Of a stretch of 64,000 nt of DNA, positions 1 to 12,900 are shown piece by piece. The notes under the pieces are model-generated. The model did no database searches. It saw nothing but the letters and a program-made list of their open reading frames with translations, and was not told the origin of the DNA. How positions within the stretch are numbered: position 1 is the first letter of the stretch; the number at the start of each line of letters is the position of its first letter. Source of the DNA: Rhea pennata (taxonomy: Eukaryota > Chordata > Aves > Rheiformes > Rheidae); the NCBI RefSeq assembly GCF_028389875.1, contig NC_084667.1, positions 65,016,570 through 65,080,569 of the forward strand, in the 5' to 3' direction. The position numbers and the translations under genes were made by a program.

Positions 1-281
1 GCCGGGTGCCCGGCGCTCGCGGGCGATGCCGCTCAACGGCCCTGGCCGGGAGCGCCGGACCCTTTTGGTACCCAGCTCCGAAGCCGAAACCGGCTGGCGG
101 CGCGCGAAGAGCCTCTGCCCGGCAGGCGTTTGGAAAAAACCAGGACTCGGCCACCGCGGAAGAGAATCCCGGGCGACGCGGGGCTCTGCGGCCGGAAGCA
201 AACCGCCAAAAATAACCCCAAACCCCCCTAAAAGCCCTAACTGCCCCCTGTAATATTAATCTTGTTTCATAAATAATCCTC

Positions 282-325
282 CATATATACATATATATAC
301 ACACACATACACACGCGCACACACG
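282..325. repeat. (TA)n/(CA)n dinucleotide tract
   Basis: Alternating pyrimidine-purine DNA moves from TA/CATA units into CA and CGCA units. It lies about 400 bases upstream of the CCDC198 start codon, in the promoter island, and is a likely length-variable microsatellite. Confidence 0.8.
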
Positions 326-699
326 TATAATTTTCCAACCACTCTGCCTTGAAGTGGAACGAACCACCAAGTCTGCAAATAAATCACACCCTCTGAAGCC
401 AATTATAACCGTGTGAGCAAAAAAGGAAAAATAGAGAGAGAACTAAAAACCTTTTGCACGACGCGCGGGTCCTGCTCCGCTTCCGCTTACGGGTGCAAAG
501 AGACGCACGGAAAGTTCCCGGCGGCTCCGCTGGGAGCTGCCAGCTCCGCGGGACGGCCGGAGCCGCGTCAATGTTTAACCGGCCCCGGTCGAGCCGGGAA
601 AGACGCAGGGGAGCGGCGGCGAGCGGCCGCCGGCCTTGCCCCCGCGCTGCTCGGCCCGAAAAGGAGTTTTTCCTTCCCCATCGGAGGCTGCGGCTCCTG

Positions 700-710
700 A
701 AAAAAAAAAA
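700..710 (+). repeat. CCDC198: A11 run directly before the CCDC198 start codon
   Basis: Eleven consecutive A residues end one base before ATG 712, inside the presumed 5' UTR. The run is unusual in an otherwise GC-rich island and could affect translation initiation or be length-variable. Confidence 0.85.
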
Positions 711-711
711 T

Positions 712-916
712 ATGGGGCTGAGCTCTTCCAGGACGCGCCACAGGGTAACCAAGGTGGCCCCGGTGCAGGCCGGGGGCGACCTGCCCACCTCACCCTGCGT
801 CTCGGCCCCGCGCTGGTTTTCCCACGCGCCGCAAGAAGTGTCGGAGCGGGAGAAAGCCGCGATCCCGAGGCAGCTCCCGCCTCTCCGGGAAACTGGGTAC
901 GGGCGACCTGCTGCAG
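712..916 (+). CDS. CCDC198: CCDC198 coding exon 1
   Basis: This exon encodes residues 1-68 plus the first base of codon 69. The start was chosen because MGLSSSRTRHR matches the family N-terminus with a myristoylatable Gly2. A at -3 and G at +4 give a good Kozak context. The frame stays open upstream, so the start rests on homology rather than on an upstream stop. The donor is CTGCAG|GTAGGA, leaving phase 1. The conserved block RQLPPLRETGYGR lies just before the donor. Confidence 0.92.
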
Positions 917-3900
917 GTAGGAGGGTCTTGAGTGAGTTATTGCAAGTAATAATTGCAATTATTATAAATAATAATCACAAGGGGAGCAGCTGGGGGTTTG
1001 CCCGCGGCGGCACATCAGTCCCTGCTCAGAGAGGACGCCTGGAGAAAGCCACCGGGAAGGAGCTCGGGGTCACTCGGCGCAGCGGGGGGGGTGCACGTAG
1101 GTGCCTTTCGCGTTCGCACCGTCTCGCGATTTCCACCAAGTTTCAGCTTTGGAAAACAAAAATCCACTCCTCCCCCTACCCCCCCACACACACTTGCAAC
1201 TTGTTTGGGGAAACTGCCTCGGTCGGCAGAGCCCGGGTCACGCGCTGCCGGCACGAGTGGCCCCTCCGTGAACAGCCCCACTCCCGTAGCCGTAAATCGG
1301 CACACGGCGAACGCAGGCTGCGTCCAAACGAGCGGGCGCGCGGCAGCCCCGCAGCAGCCCCGCAACTCCTTACGCGCCCGTCCTGCATACGTAGGTATCC
1401 CCAATGGTAACGCATAATTACCTTAAGTATAATTAGATCCTCGGGAAGACACTCAGCAGGTAAAATTCACCGCTATCGTAAATAATACCCGTGTCTCGCA
1501 CACGGCTAATTCTGTAAGCCGAGAGGCAGAGGAATGCAAGCGCAGCGGCTGCAAACGCTCTCCCAGGAGCGCCCGAACCGAGAGCCTTCATCGCGCCGGA
1601 CTGGCCGTGGCCTTTCGTGGCGGTTTCTAAATTCACTGTATGCCCAGAGATGAGAAGGGAGGTAGGCGACAGCTAGCAAAAGCCGCTGTGCAACTCCAAC
1701 GAGCGAGACGATGAGGAATTGCTACCCCCGGCCACGTCCGACCAGTGCGGAGCGAAACCTCCGCGCGTGTCGATGAAGCCGCTCGCTTGAGCGAGGGTAA
1801 CGCCGATGGATGGGGGGGATGCAGGCTTAGCACTCCTCCTCCCCTCTCTTCCGCTTCTAAAAGTGAATTTCAGACACGAACCAAACACGTTTAGCATTGC
1901 TGGACATTTCCTCCTCCGTACCGTCTACAGAAAGACATCGGGAGCCCGGGAAAGCTGACGCGCCTCTCGCGGGACAGCAGAGGCCTGGGGCCAACGCAGA
2001 TCAGCGTGTCCTGGACAGTGATAATCACTGGGCATTTACCAAACGCTTATAAAAACATTTGTTTGAGGGGGGGGAAAAAAAACCCAATAAGCCTCATTTA
2101 CTATTACATACTTCATTTGCAGAAACAGTCACGCTCAAGAGCACTCCAGCGATGCATACACTTGAGCTGCTGCCTAAACAAGCAAAGTCTCCTAGAGAAG
2201 GGTCTTACCTAGTTTTTGAGGATTCATTTGGGCTGGCATTAAATTTGTCGCTCACCAGCAGAGAAAACCAGCTCTTACAGCGTAAGGTTAATCCCTCCCC
2301 ACCACCACCACCACGAGGCCTCCAGCTCGGGGGGCCTCATGCTCTCGCCACGCGGCCTCCTCCCTGAGCATCGTCTCCTTCCCGAGGCAACGTGGTCTGC
2401 AGGGAGACGATGCTCAGGGAGGAGGCCGCGCGGTGAGAGCTGATGTTTTTTCTCCCAAGATGTCACCCGCGCTGGAATTTCTCCTCCAGGCGGCCCCCGC
2501 TTAGTGGTTAATCATTGCACAGGTGCTCGGCAGAGCGGAGCAAATCATCGCTCAGGTGAACTCAGCAGCTCTTGCAAGGGGACTGTGGTGTCCTCCTGCG
2601 CTGCTGGAGTCATCCCTACACTGGGTTTGCGAGATGGCCCTTGATTTTTTATAACTAGGAGGTTACAAAACAGCAATCGCTGTTTGGTAGCGCATCCTCT
2701 GCACGTATTTTGGGCTGGTTTCCAAAGAGGAGGGCTTGCAACTGTGATGTTTGCATCAGTAGAAGAGTTAAACATTTCTTTAAATAAAAAAGGTCTCATC
2801 AGACTGAGCAGCAAGAAGAGACCCAAAGTGCTGCCCAATGCCTGCTTTAGAAAGCCAAGCGTAAGCTCAGTCAGCAAACGCAGCCAGGAACCAGCCAAAT
2901 ACCCAGTTTTCTTGGCCAGCAGAAGGTCACAGGCTGCAAGAGAGACCAGGGAGGACAACAGGATGCTGTAGGAGGGAGTGAAGCAGCTGGGAGAGCCCAG
3001 AAGCTGCAGGAGAAGTAGAGGGTGGTTATTGCTCCATGTAGGGTACAGGAGGGGCTAAAGAGGGAAGCAAGGGGTACGTGGTGGACATAGTTCCTTAGGA
3101 ACTGCAGGCACAGATTTAACCATGCTTTATTTCTGCTGCTAAGAGAACAATTTATATCATGAGTTACTGGAGCACAGCAAGAGAGAGTTTATCAAGACAA
3201 GCCAAATAAGAGCTAGATGAGAAAACATTGCAGGATACCTCCTAGGAGCCAACGATCATGCCGAAGTAACCTCACCCATTTCTTCTCCTTTTCTAATCCC
3301 CAAGGGCCCAGACCCCTTTCTTTCAACACCATGCTGGAAAAGGGAGACACCAGCATCATTAAGCAGCACCCACCTCGGAGACCTCAAGTAAGATGAGTTT
3401 GAAAAGCCTCCCACAACGTTGCGCCGAGCTACCTGGCCCCTCAACTTGTAGACAAGTCACGACAGCATGGCCACGTGCTGCTGAAGTGCCACCACTGGGA
3501 AGCAAATATCTACAGCAATGCAAGTAGGATGCCTTAATCTTGTAGGCCATCACCCCTAAAGAGTGTTATCAGCAGCCCAAGCGTGAGTTGACTGCTCTCC
3601 CAAGGCAGAGCAGATAGGTTGACTACAGAGGTGTCACTTTTGATTTATTAGCTTAAGGCAAAGGAGACTATCTCCAAAATCAGCCAGAGAGCAGCCAACA
3701 CAGCAACATCCTGCCTTTGCCTGCCATAAAATTTCTGTGCTGATGTTTTTCAGCAATAAAAGCCTTGTGCAAGCCTCAGAAAGTCCCTCATATTTGCAGT
3801 ATTAAGCTGGAGATGCATTACAGGGCCTGCACAATTCTTGTAAAAAATTAGTTTTTCTAAAAACCAAATGGAGAAGAAAGCTTTTTTTTTTCCTTACACC

Positions 3901-6900
3901 CTACCTGTTTGCTTTGCCTCTCCACACCTTCCTGAGCTGACCATCACCATCCTTCAAACTTTCTATTTCTTCTCCTCTTACCTTGCTCACCCTGTAAGGT
4001 GCAAAAAGGGTGGTGTCTGGCTGAGGTTGACTTTTCCCACCTTTCTCACCCACACAAGCCTGAGCAAGTGCCCAGCTCAGGCGGCTCCTTCCTTTTTCCT
4101 GCAGACCCTCTTCTCATCCCCATCAGCAGCAGGAGCTTTGCAGCTGCCCACAATTGCTCTTCCTCAGCACTGACACCCAATTTCACATGTGCCTTCCCAG
4201 CCCCTTTCTGCAGCCCTCACACCTTCCAGCTCAGGGAAGCACTCAGCTGCTGAAAATAACACCCCATGCTCTCGTTTAGCCAGGACTTTCAATTAGCAAT
4301 TAAGGGCCAATATCACACCTGGTGCCCAAGCCAACCCCGTTCAACCTGCATTGAGGAGCATGGGGCCATGTGAGCCCCAGGGTCCCACCAGCCATTTATC
4401 AGGGGTCCCAGGGAGTCCCCACTGGTGTTTGTCACAGGGAAAGCGGTAAACGCCCTTCTCTGGCTCTTTAACCCATGAAATACCTATATGTGCTGCAACT
4501 GGCCACGACCATCTCATGCAGTTGCTGGCAGAAGCTGGGTGACATTTAGAGCAGCCTCGAGGCTGCTCCAGGTTGCCCCAGGAACACGCTGGCTGCTCAG
4601 CTGCCCCCGCGCAGAGGTCCAGCTTTGCTCGGTCTGGTGCTGAAGGCTCGGCCCCAACATCATGCCTTTGCCAAGGTGTCACCCCGTGAGCAGACGGGAG
4701 CGCTGCTTTTCACCCCGGGTGACGATGAACGTGTGCTTCGTGTCGGTCCCCGGCTTTGGGGCCAGGTAATGCAGGTTTCTGCTCAGAGCGTATCGTTCTT
4801 CTAATTAATTCCTTAACTGACTTAACAGTAATTGTTCCTCCTCACTGCTCCTATAAAAGTCAAATCCTGGAGAAACTCTACTTCCTTCCAAAACAACACC
4901 CCCAAATAGCTGATTTCTAACAGGGGTCCCTCAGCAGCCTCTGAAGGTGAGTCTCTGAACCCTCTCCCGGGCTGGTGCTGGTCGTCTCTGTTCTCAGCCA
5001 GCTGCGTAGCTCCTTGCTGAACCGGGGCTGCTTTGCTCAAGTGCTCCCTTCTGGGGTTAAAATGCTAATCTGGCGCGTGGGATCTGGACTTTTTACCATA
5101 ATGAGGAGGATCGTAACCCCCAGACGGGGCCGGTTCAGACCCCTCCACTGCTGCCTGTAGCTCTGAGCAACGCTAGCAGCTTCGCAGAGCACGTAAGGAC
5201 ATCAAATGTGAATAAAGTGCCCCTCTACTAGGCAAGAGGGTGAGACAGCAGCACCTGTAGTGAGTTTAGCTTTGCCCTGTAAACAGTCGGGTGTAATCAG
5301 AGCCTCATTTAAAAATCCATTACTGGCATGTAATTTTTAGTCACTGATCTTTTTTCTATTACAACTGTTTTTGTGTATTATTAATATACTGATACTGTTC
5401 ATTCCGGGACAAAAACACTGTTAATCCTACCCTGAGCTTCTTCCACTGTCATCAGGTAGCGCAAACCACATCTGCAAAAGGCATTTTCCCTTGGGGGAAT
5501 ATTTTTAAAGATAGTGCGGAGCTGGAAGATCATATCCTCTTCAAGGACTGTCACAGGGCTTCAGCCACGGAGTATTTCCAGAGGGGGAAAAAAATAAAAT
5601 AAAAAAAAGAGCATGCCCTTAGCCAGCCACGGTTCCTGCCCCCGGCATCTGGGAATGATGCACAGCCGGGACGGTAATTTGCAGGGGCACATGCTGCCAC
5701 CTAGTGTCATTTCCCAAATGAGCAGGATTTCTAATTTTTTTTTTTTTTTTTTTTTTGGGGGGGGGGTGGTGCTAGAAGACGACTACAGAACATAGCTGCC
5801 TCTAGGTAAACTTCCTACTGGCCGAGACTGGAAAGAAGAGGATGGTGGGGATGCTGGCTGGCTGGGTAGTCCTGCGGGAAAAGCACTGGGATGAGATTTG
5901 GGAAATGGGCTTTTTTTTCCCCGGCTCATGATTCACCTGAGTCTCTATCAGCTGCAACCTAGGGAAGCTGGTGAATGTGGCCCTTGGGGTAGTCCCATGT
6001 AGGACAACCCATGGCCTGTGCTTTCTAACCACAACGTGGGTCCCGTGGAGCATGTCTCTGCCCATAAATCAGAGCTGTTAATAATCTCGGTTGGACTCGA
6101 GTTGGATGGCGAAATCCTCAGGGCAGTGAGTGTTTCTTACGGCGTGTTTGTAGAGCCCCCGGCATACGGCAGCCTTGAGCATGCCTGGCAACTTTGGGGC
6201 CAATGCAGCTTCGGTGCCACTTCCCACCCAGAGAAGAATTAAGAATTAAAAATTGAGATTTTTATGAATTAGGAGGAGAAACTGGCAAATCTGACACCTT
6301 TTTAGCACAATGTTTATGCTGAATGTACCAACCCCTGCTCCTCAGAATGGAGGAGGAACTCAAGTGGCACCTGTATCCTCCATGCTCTTCCCTTCTCCAA
6401 AGAACATTAAAGTCCCTCTGTTGGGCTCTCTACATCTCCTAGGAGCTTTTCTCTTGAGCAGCAGATGTGTTTTTCCTCAGCTGGAAGCTCTCATGGCTTC
6501 GGCTGATGACTTCACCAGAGGAGCTTTTCTGCCTTTTACAGCTATTTCAGGCAGAGAGCTACGCATCCTCATCCTTTGCTGCTCATCCTTGTGAGATGTA
6601 GCAGGCAATGCAACACCGGCTTGGTATACAGCAGCACAGGAGTGCACCAGGCACTGGCACCAGCGGGGATGGAAATCTCATGGTGGAGCCACGGGACTAG
6701 TTTGTCGCTGCTGGCAAGTTACACACTGCAGATGCTCTCAGGAGGAAGCCTGGAGTATTTGGCATTTGTGAGTGGGTGTTGCGCTGACTTGACTAATACC
6801 TCCTGGATCAACCCTAGGACTTTATCCAGGGAAGAACATGTCGTTAATAAAAATAAAAGACCTTAGCTCATATTAGCTGCAAAACTCAACCGAAAGATAT

Positions 6901-9900
6901 TAACAAGGGGGAAGAAGCTGAAATAGAAATAGTGCATGAGTGGCACTGACCCTGCGGTGTAGTTCAGCCTGGAGAGGAGGGTGTAGGCAAACGTTTGCTC
7001 AGCAAACAGCTAAGCCACTTGAAAATGCTCCTTTGCCTTTGCTGCTGCTCCTGTGCTGAAGGTTTCCAAGCCCACCTCCTTGTCAGCAGAGCTGTTTGCA
7101 GTGGTAGGCAGGTCTGTTTAAATGGTCTAAACTGGCAGCCGAAACAGGAACGTGCTGCTTGGGATTCAGCCAAACCAGGGGGTGTTCACACGAGCATCTC
7201 CACTGACGGAGATGTGGGACCATCTCCACTCATGGGACATGATGCAAACGCTGAATGCAGAGGTCCCTATCACCCAGCCGTGCTACACAGGTAGTGAAAA
7301 AAACGTCCCTTCCTCACTGACTTAAGACACTAGCTCTGAAGTGGCATAACGGTACACCTGAAAAGTCATCTCAGAGCTAAAGTGCATAGGAAACCTAGGG
7401 GAATTTTTTGCTGGTGCCGCGGGTTTTGGACTAGGCCTCTTCTGCCTTCCTGGGGTTGGTGTACCCACAAAACGGTGCTGAGTTTGGCTTCCCCTCTGGC
7501 ATTCGCTCCCTGCTTGCTTTATGTGATGCTTCTGACTTTTTCTTTACTGCATTGTTGCATTTATTTATAGGATGCTCAAACATTATAGCTCAGGCTTTGG
7601 CAGCAATTCAGTTTGTACAGCTAAAGGAGAGGACATTCCAGTGAATGTCTCAAGAAGTTAATGTCCCACATAAAGTGTAAGTCAGGTCTTCTCAGTGAAG
7701 TCCTTGATGATGTTCCACTTAATTTTATAGAAGCCACGCTGAGCTCCCATCATAGAAGGGAAAAGTAGCAATACCAAGCCAAGGAGTAATCCAATATCAT
7801 CTGGTAGTCTGCAATAATTCAAGGAGATCTCCGAGTTCCTTAAGATTGAAATCCATGCTCAGAGCAGTCTGTAAAGCAATCCTCTGTCTGCCACCATTAG
7901 CCACCTGGAAGAACGCTTCACACCATGAGCAGTCTCTGCAGAGCAGGGTATTGCTCAGGCTAATGTATGGGAGATGGGTTGGACGGATGGGCAGTGCCCT
8001 GGGTCTCAGGTAGCCTCAGATGTCCTGGTAGGAGACATTTCATTACATTACAACACATCTCCATGCTTCAGTTTCTGGTTACATGTCGTATTTGTGTTGT
8101 CAGCTCCAACATGAAACTCTCTGGGCTGGGGTTTATCTTCGCTATGGTCCTGGCTGTAGCCTTAGGCACTGTTATGGCAAAAAGAAGAATACTTATAGGG
8201 ATGGAGCCAGAAGGAAGAGCACAAATTTCAGCTGGGCTTCCTGCTTTGATCTAATGCAGGAGATTCTCTCAGTTTTGTCCCTTTGTGAAGCACATCAGGA
8301 GAGGTCAGTCTCTCCAAGTGGTCATTCAAGATAGCAAACTCCCTTCCATATTGCCAGCTGGGCCAGAGTCAGAACTGGAAAAAATGTCAATGTAGTTTAA
8401 TATTGGGTTCTTGTGTTTTATGATTGTGGGGAATAAGAAATGCTAAACATTATAAATATTGGACTTGTAGAAGCTGGAACCTGCTGGCCTTCTCGCTGCT
8501 GAAAAGCTCCCAAGTCAGCAAGACGTGGCAGCAACTCCGAAAGCAAAGGTGAATGTTTGGCAAAGGGCAAACACTGGGGAAACCGGCACGTTCCCACTGA
8601 CCGCACGTAGCCTCCCACGTCACAGCTGCTTAAGCACGTCGAGGGCTGATCTGAGAGCTGGCGGCGGCAAACTCCAGTGCTCGCGGTGGGTTTGTGCTCT
8701 GCTCTGCAGCCGGCTCATCCATGCAGGTTGCTGGGGCGGGCCACGGACAGTGGCAGGTCTACAGCTCGCAGGCGCCCGTCCCTCGCAGGCCTGCAGCTTC
8801 TCGGAAGTCAGTGCTGTCACGCCACCTGAAATGAGAGCAGAGCTCGGTGGTTTGCACAAGTTGTGCTCTCCTCCTGGGCTGGGCCTGAGAACCAGCTGGG
8901 AAAAATAAATAAATAAATAAATAAGCACACACGAGGAATGTGGATGAAAGTATATAAAGCCAAGTGGTAAGTTCTTCATTCATGATGAATTATAGGGGTC
9001 TGAGGGCTTTTTTTTTTAGGAGCAAACTCTGGAAAGCTAAACTTCCTTGGTGATGAACAGGACTTGTTTTAGTCCACCAGCCAACACAAACTCAAGGTGA
9101 TGGGCCATCTCCACCAGGAGATGGAGGGCCGATTTTTCCCACAGTGCTCCCTAGTCCCAGGAGTGTCTATTTCTGAACCTCCAGCGTGAGATGCTTCTTG
9201 GGCATGAAAATTCCCTGGATGAGGACCTGGTGAGTTAGGACCTTAAATATCTGTGAGAACATAGGTCTTAGGAACTCTTTTTTAAAACAACTGAGCAATC
9301 TGGACACCCATCACTTGCAGTCAGCTTCCAGCAGGGAGAAGCCTGCATATTTTTGTGTGCCATAAACACATCCTCTGTGCTGGGAGGAGATGTGACGCTG
9401 GAGTCAGAGTTGCTCTCCGACTGAACTATTTCTTTATATGTGATTTACTTGGTTAGTGATGCTGCTGGTCCTTGTACAAACGCAGACCCTTTTGTAAATA
9501 AAGCTTTCGCTGTGTCTATTCAGACATCCAATAGTTTAATGAAAACCGAGGTTGCATTTTGAACCCTTCAACATTGTCTTGATGAAGGCCTCCATACTAC
9601 CCCAGAGTTGCAACACAAACTGCCAGTACTGTGAGCACTTGTGATAAATCTCTGCAAGCTGGCTACTCGGGAAAATATTCCCTGCCTTTATCCAGAGAGT
9701 GCCCGAGGGACAAGGAGAAGGTTTGAGAGCTGCTGGCTGATTCTTTTTGTTCCAGAAAATGCAGGTATATTTATTGGTGTTTATATACCTTATAGGCTCT
9801 GGAGAAGAGGGGGCAAACCCTGAAGCACCTCCCTGGCAGACGGCAGCACTTACACAAGCTGCAGATGCTGGACTTGAACCGCAGGCACCAAGAGGTAAGG

Positions 9901-12900
9901 CTGAGATCTGGGGGAGAGGCGCCTGCCTCTTTCGTTTCCCAACAGGTATTTGCCCCTTGCCCTCAAATACAGACTGGGAGGTGGAAACGATTTGCTTCCA
10001 CCTCATTTTTCAGTGCAGTGATGTCCACACGGGTGACCACAAACCTAAACATCCTTTTGCTGGCACTGCCAGCCAAACTCACCCTGCTCCTGTTTCTAGA
10101 AGGAGCACATGAAGCTTTCCTGGTCACTCAGGCAGACTTCAGGACCCCAGGTCCCTCCTGGTGGCCAACCATGAGAGCTGCTGATACATTTACGCTTTTC
10201 CCCTTAGTTCAGGAAGACTCAGGTCTTGTAAGAAATTACAAGAAAGGAAAACACTGGGAACTGCAATCACGTGTCCTGGTCCTCACTCTATTAACGACCT
10301 GGACCAGGTCCATGCAGATTCCTGGGCCTCAGACCCCAGCTGAAAATGCAGATCTGGATGCTGGTTTCCTTCCTGAAGCGTTTTGGAGATCTGTAGGTGA
10401 CAGGTGCTATGTGGGCTCTGCATGACTCAAAGGGAGACAAGCAGTACCTACCAGCAGGCTCTCTGTATTCCTTTTTCAATTCGACTGTCACTGGGCCACA
10501 GAGTCATTGAACTCAGTAATTTTTTTCTGCCCTAGGAAAAGTTCAGTAATTATTTCTGATTTTTCAAAGCTTTACCCTCATTTGACAGTTGCCCACGGAG
10601 AAATCAAAAAACTTAGTCCAGGTCATGTTCTGTCATGTACCTAATTTGGCAGATATGATTTGCCCTGGTTAAACTACTCAACTGCATAATTATTTTCAGC
10701 ACCAGCCCCCTAATGATATGCTGTGTTGAGCTGTTAAAACGTGTTTGCTCCTCTGTTGCTTGTGTTGATGACTCATTTGCAAACTCAGGCTGGGCTGAAG
10801 AGAAATCTCCACAGGGAGGCAAAAATCAATAAACAAAAAATCAAGGAATTCAACACGAAGAAAGTCCTTGGCAATCTCCATAGAAGCAACAGCTCCGAAA
10901 GCCAAGACCTCATCCCTGCTGAGCACAATCAGACTTTTAATGGAGACTGTGGTAAGTAGAGTAATTTTCCAAGGAGATGTGCAACTTGCTAGCATTTTAA
11001 GTGTCATCAAATAAGTTTCCCCATGAAAGCTGATTCCGCTGCTTCAGCTACTGCAGTGACATGGTGCAAGGTCGAAAGACTTAGTGCAAAAGCAGTTTAG
11101 GCACAAGGTGAACCATTGAGGTGTCACAGCAAGACACAGGTCTCTGGGCTGCTCTTCTTAATAGACTCAAAAATATCTGAATGTTGACATCCCATTGTGG
11201 AATATTATAGGGACAAAAAAAACAAAGTCACTAGTGCCAGACCCTGCAAGACAGGTTCCCACAGATAGAAGAGTCCTTATGTTGCCCCAATGTGTCCCCA
11301 CATGTCCCCAAACTCTCCTGGGTGCTAAATTCAACTCCTGGATTAATCAAAACTGCATTGTTGTTTACATAAATGCAGCTGGAAACATATAGATGGTTGT
11401 ACACACGAATTTAGGTGGGCTGGGGGGGGGTCTCTAAAGCTTCTCCAACTTAATATCTAAAGGCATGAAGGACAAAAAAAGGAAAATGCCTGCTTAAAGA
11501 TTAACCCTTCCACCAAGTTTTACCCCCTCCCCTCTGCCCCCAGCACTGAATGCAGCTTGCCTGAGACTGGGATGTGCTCAGATGGATACACAACTGTGTG
11601 TCCATGCAGACAGCGTGACAATATTGCAGCGTTTACTCCGAGAGAGTTAGCAGTCGCTGATTAAAACATGCCCTGCCAATTTTCCTTCAAGCAGGAGCAA
11701 TAAGTTACTGCAACAGTCTTTTTTCTATACTGCACAGCCATCTCCAGCTGGGGAAACAAAGCAGAGCACCAGCCCACCACTGAAGACGGCGATTTTCCTG
11801 TATCGGCACTGAGCCAATTTCCTTCCTGGAAGGAGCACAGGGACGTAACCGTGCCAAATAGCTGTGTAGCTGCAGTAATTGATGTGTACGCTATTATGAG
11901 ATTCCCAAGCAAAATAGATCAGGGCACGTGATGCAAACAAGCAGATCAGATTGTCAGCTATTGTCAAGCGGGCTGGGCTTCAAAAGAGCTATTGTACTAC
12001 GCCGGATTAGATACAGCCCAAATTTTTCTTTTCTGGAGAAAAAGGAATTGCAATGTTTCCTTGCGGCAAAAGGAAGAACTGGATGATTAGAGATTGGCAG
12101 TTATTTTTGGTGACCCTGCAAGTCTGATACTTGGAAAAATAGGCAGCTTTGTCACTCCTCCTTGACATGCATGAAGGACCAGAGGAGAGTACCCACTGTC
12201 CCTGGGCTGGCACGGTGATGACACAGCCAGTGGATGGCTGTTCAGGTGCTTTTGGGGGAACAACTTGCTTCCCATTGACTCAGGGAAGGAAATTTTTTCC
12301 CCAAATTTGCACATCTCTACACCTGGCCTCCTTCAAGCTTCTGCTCTGTCTGTACCTGCTCCATTATCATTGATGGGCTGTTGGGAGTCCATTGCCTGCT
12401 GGGTCTTGCCACATCACTGATTGCAGCTCATTTTGCCCAATTTGCCATGCTCTTGGTGCTGCCTCCTTCCTACAGCTCCATCCAGGAGCCCAGAGCAAGC
12501 TGTGTGCATGCAGCCTTGCCACTTGTGTGCGCTGCAGCCTGGGGCATTGGAGCTGCTCAACCTGAGCTAGAGATGTCACGAAACATGTCTGACTTTCTGT
12601 GCAGGGTGGAAGAGGAAGGAACAAGCAAGGATCCATCGTGTTTCAGTGGCAATGTTGGTAGCTGTCACCTTGTTCCCACAACAGGCAGTTTATCCACATA
12701 TCCCTGGCAGGGTGCAGAGCCTGGCACACCTCTGTCCCACTGCTGACTTTCCCCACCAAAAGGCTTTGGAGCAGCTCAGAGTGTGGCTGCAGATGAAAAA
12801 CGTTTGTTGTAAGAACAAGCAGGGGAGTACGGAGCAAAAAAGCTTGGCAGAATGGTTGTAACCAGTGAAAAGATACTGGAAAGCAAATGATTCCAGTGCA

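Larger units (their letters stand above)
1..1950 (+). promoter_or_regulatory. CCDC198: CpG island with the CCDC198 promoter and first exon
   Basis: The first 1.9 kb is much richer in G, C and CpG than the sequence after about 2.0 kb, and it contains CCDC198 exon 1 (712-916). It probably holds the promoter and 5' UTR, with a transcription start somewhere upstream of 712. I see no convincing TATA box at a fixed distance, as is usual for CpG-island promoters. Inside it are a (TA)n/(CA)n tract at 282-325, an 11-base A run directly before the start codon, and an AT-rich palindrome at 947-964. The left edge is cut by the window, so the island may extend further and could also serve a gene outside. 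The boundaries are estimated by eye. Confidence 0.6.
917..3304 (+). other. CCDC198: CCDC198 intron 1
   Basis: The intron runs from GTAGGA to a CCCCAAG acceptor. The first kilobase is the tail of the CpG island. It contains an 18-bp perfect palindrome (947-964), a long hairpin (2341-2440) and an HNF1-like GTTAATCATT element at about 2506. I recognise no other gene; the open frames on both strands are chance products of high GC. Confidence 0.85.
3388..8470 (+). other. CCDC198: CCDC198 intron 2
   Basis: This intron runs from GTAAGA to CTTGTAG. It holds a 20-bp perfect palindrome (4549-4568), a T22G10 homopolymer junction (5735-5766) and a small frame with a signal-peptide-like start (8111-8254). 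No established exon or transposon was recognised in the rest. Confidence 0.85.

Noticed and set aside
454..1410. 318-codon frame read as one protein
   Set aside because: Only 712-916 of it is coding (CCDC198 exon 1). The rest is 5' UTR and intron read-through, and the donor and next-exon phase fit the spliced model.
2059..2367. Considered as CCDC198 exon 2 because it follows a good acceptor
   Set aside because: No suitable donor or phase, and no match to the family. 3305-3387 fits with TSIIK..HPP and correct phases.
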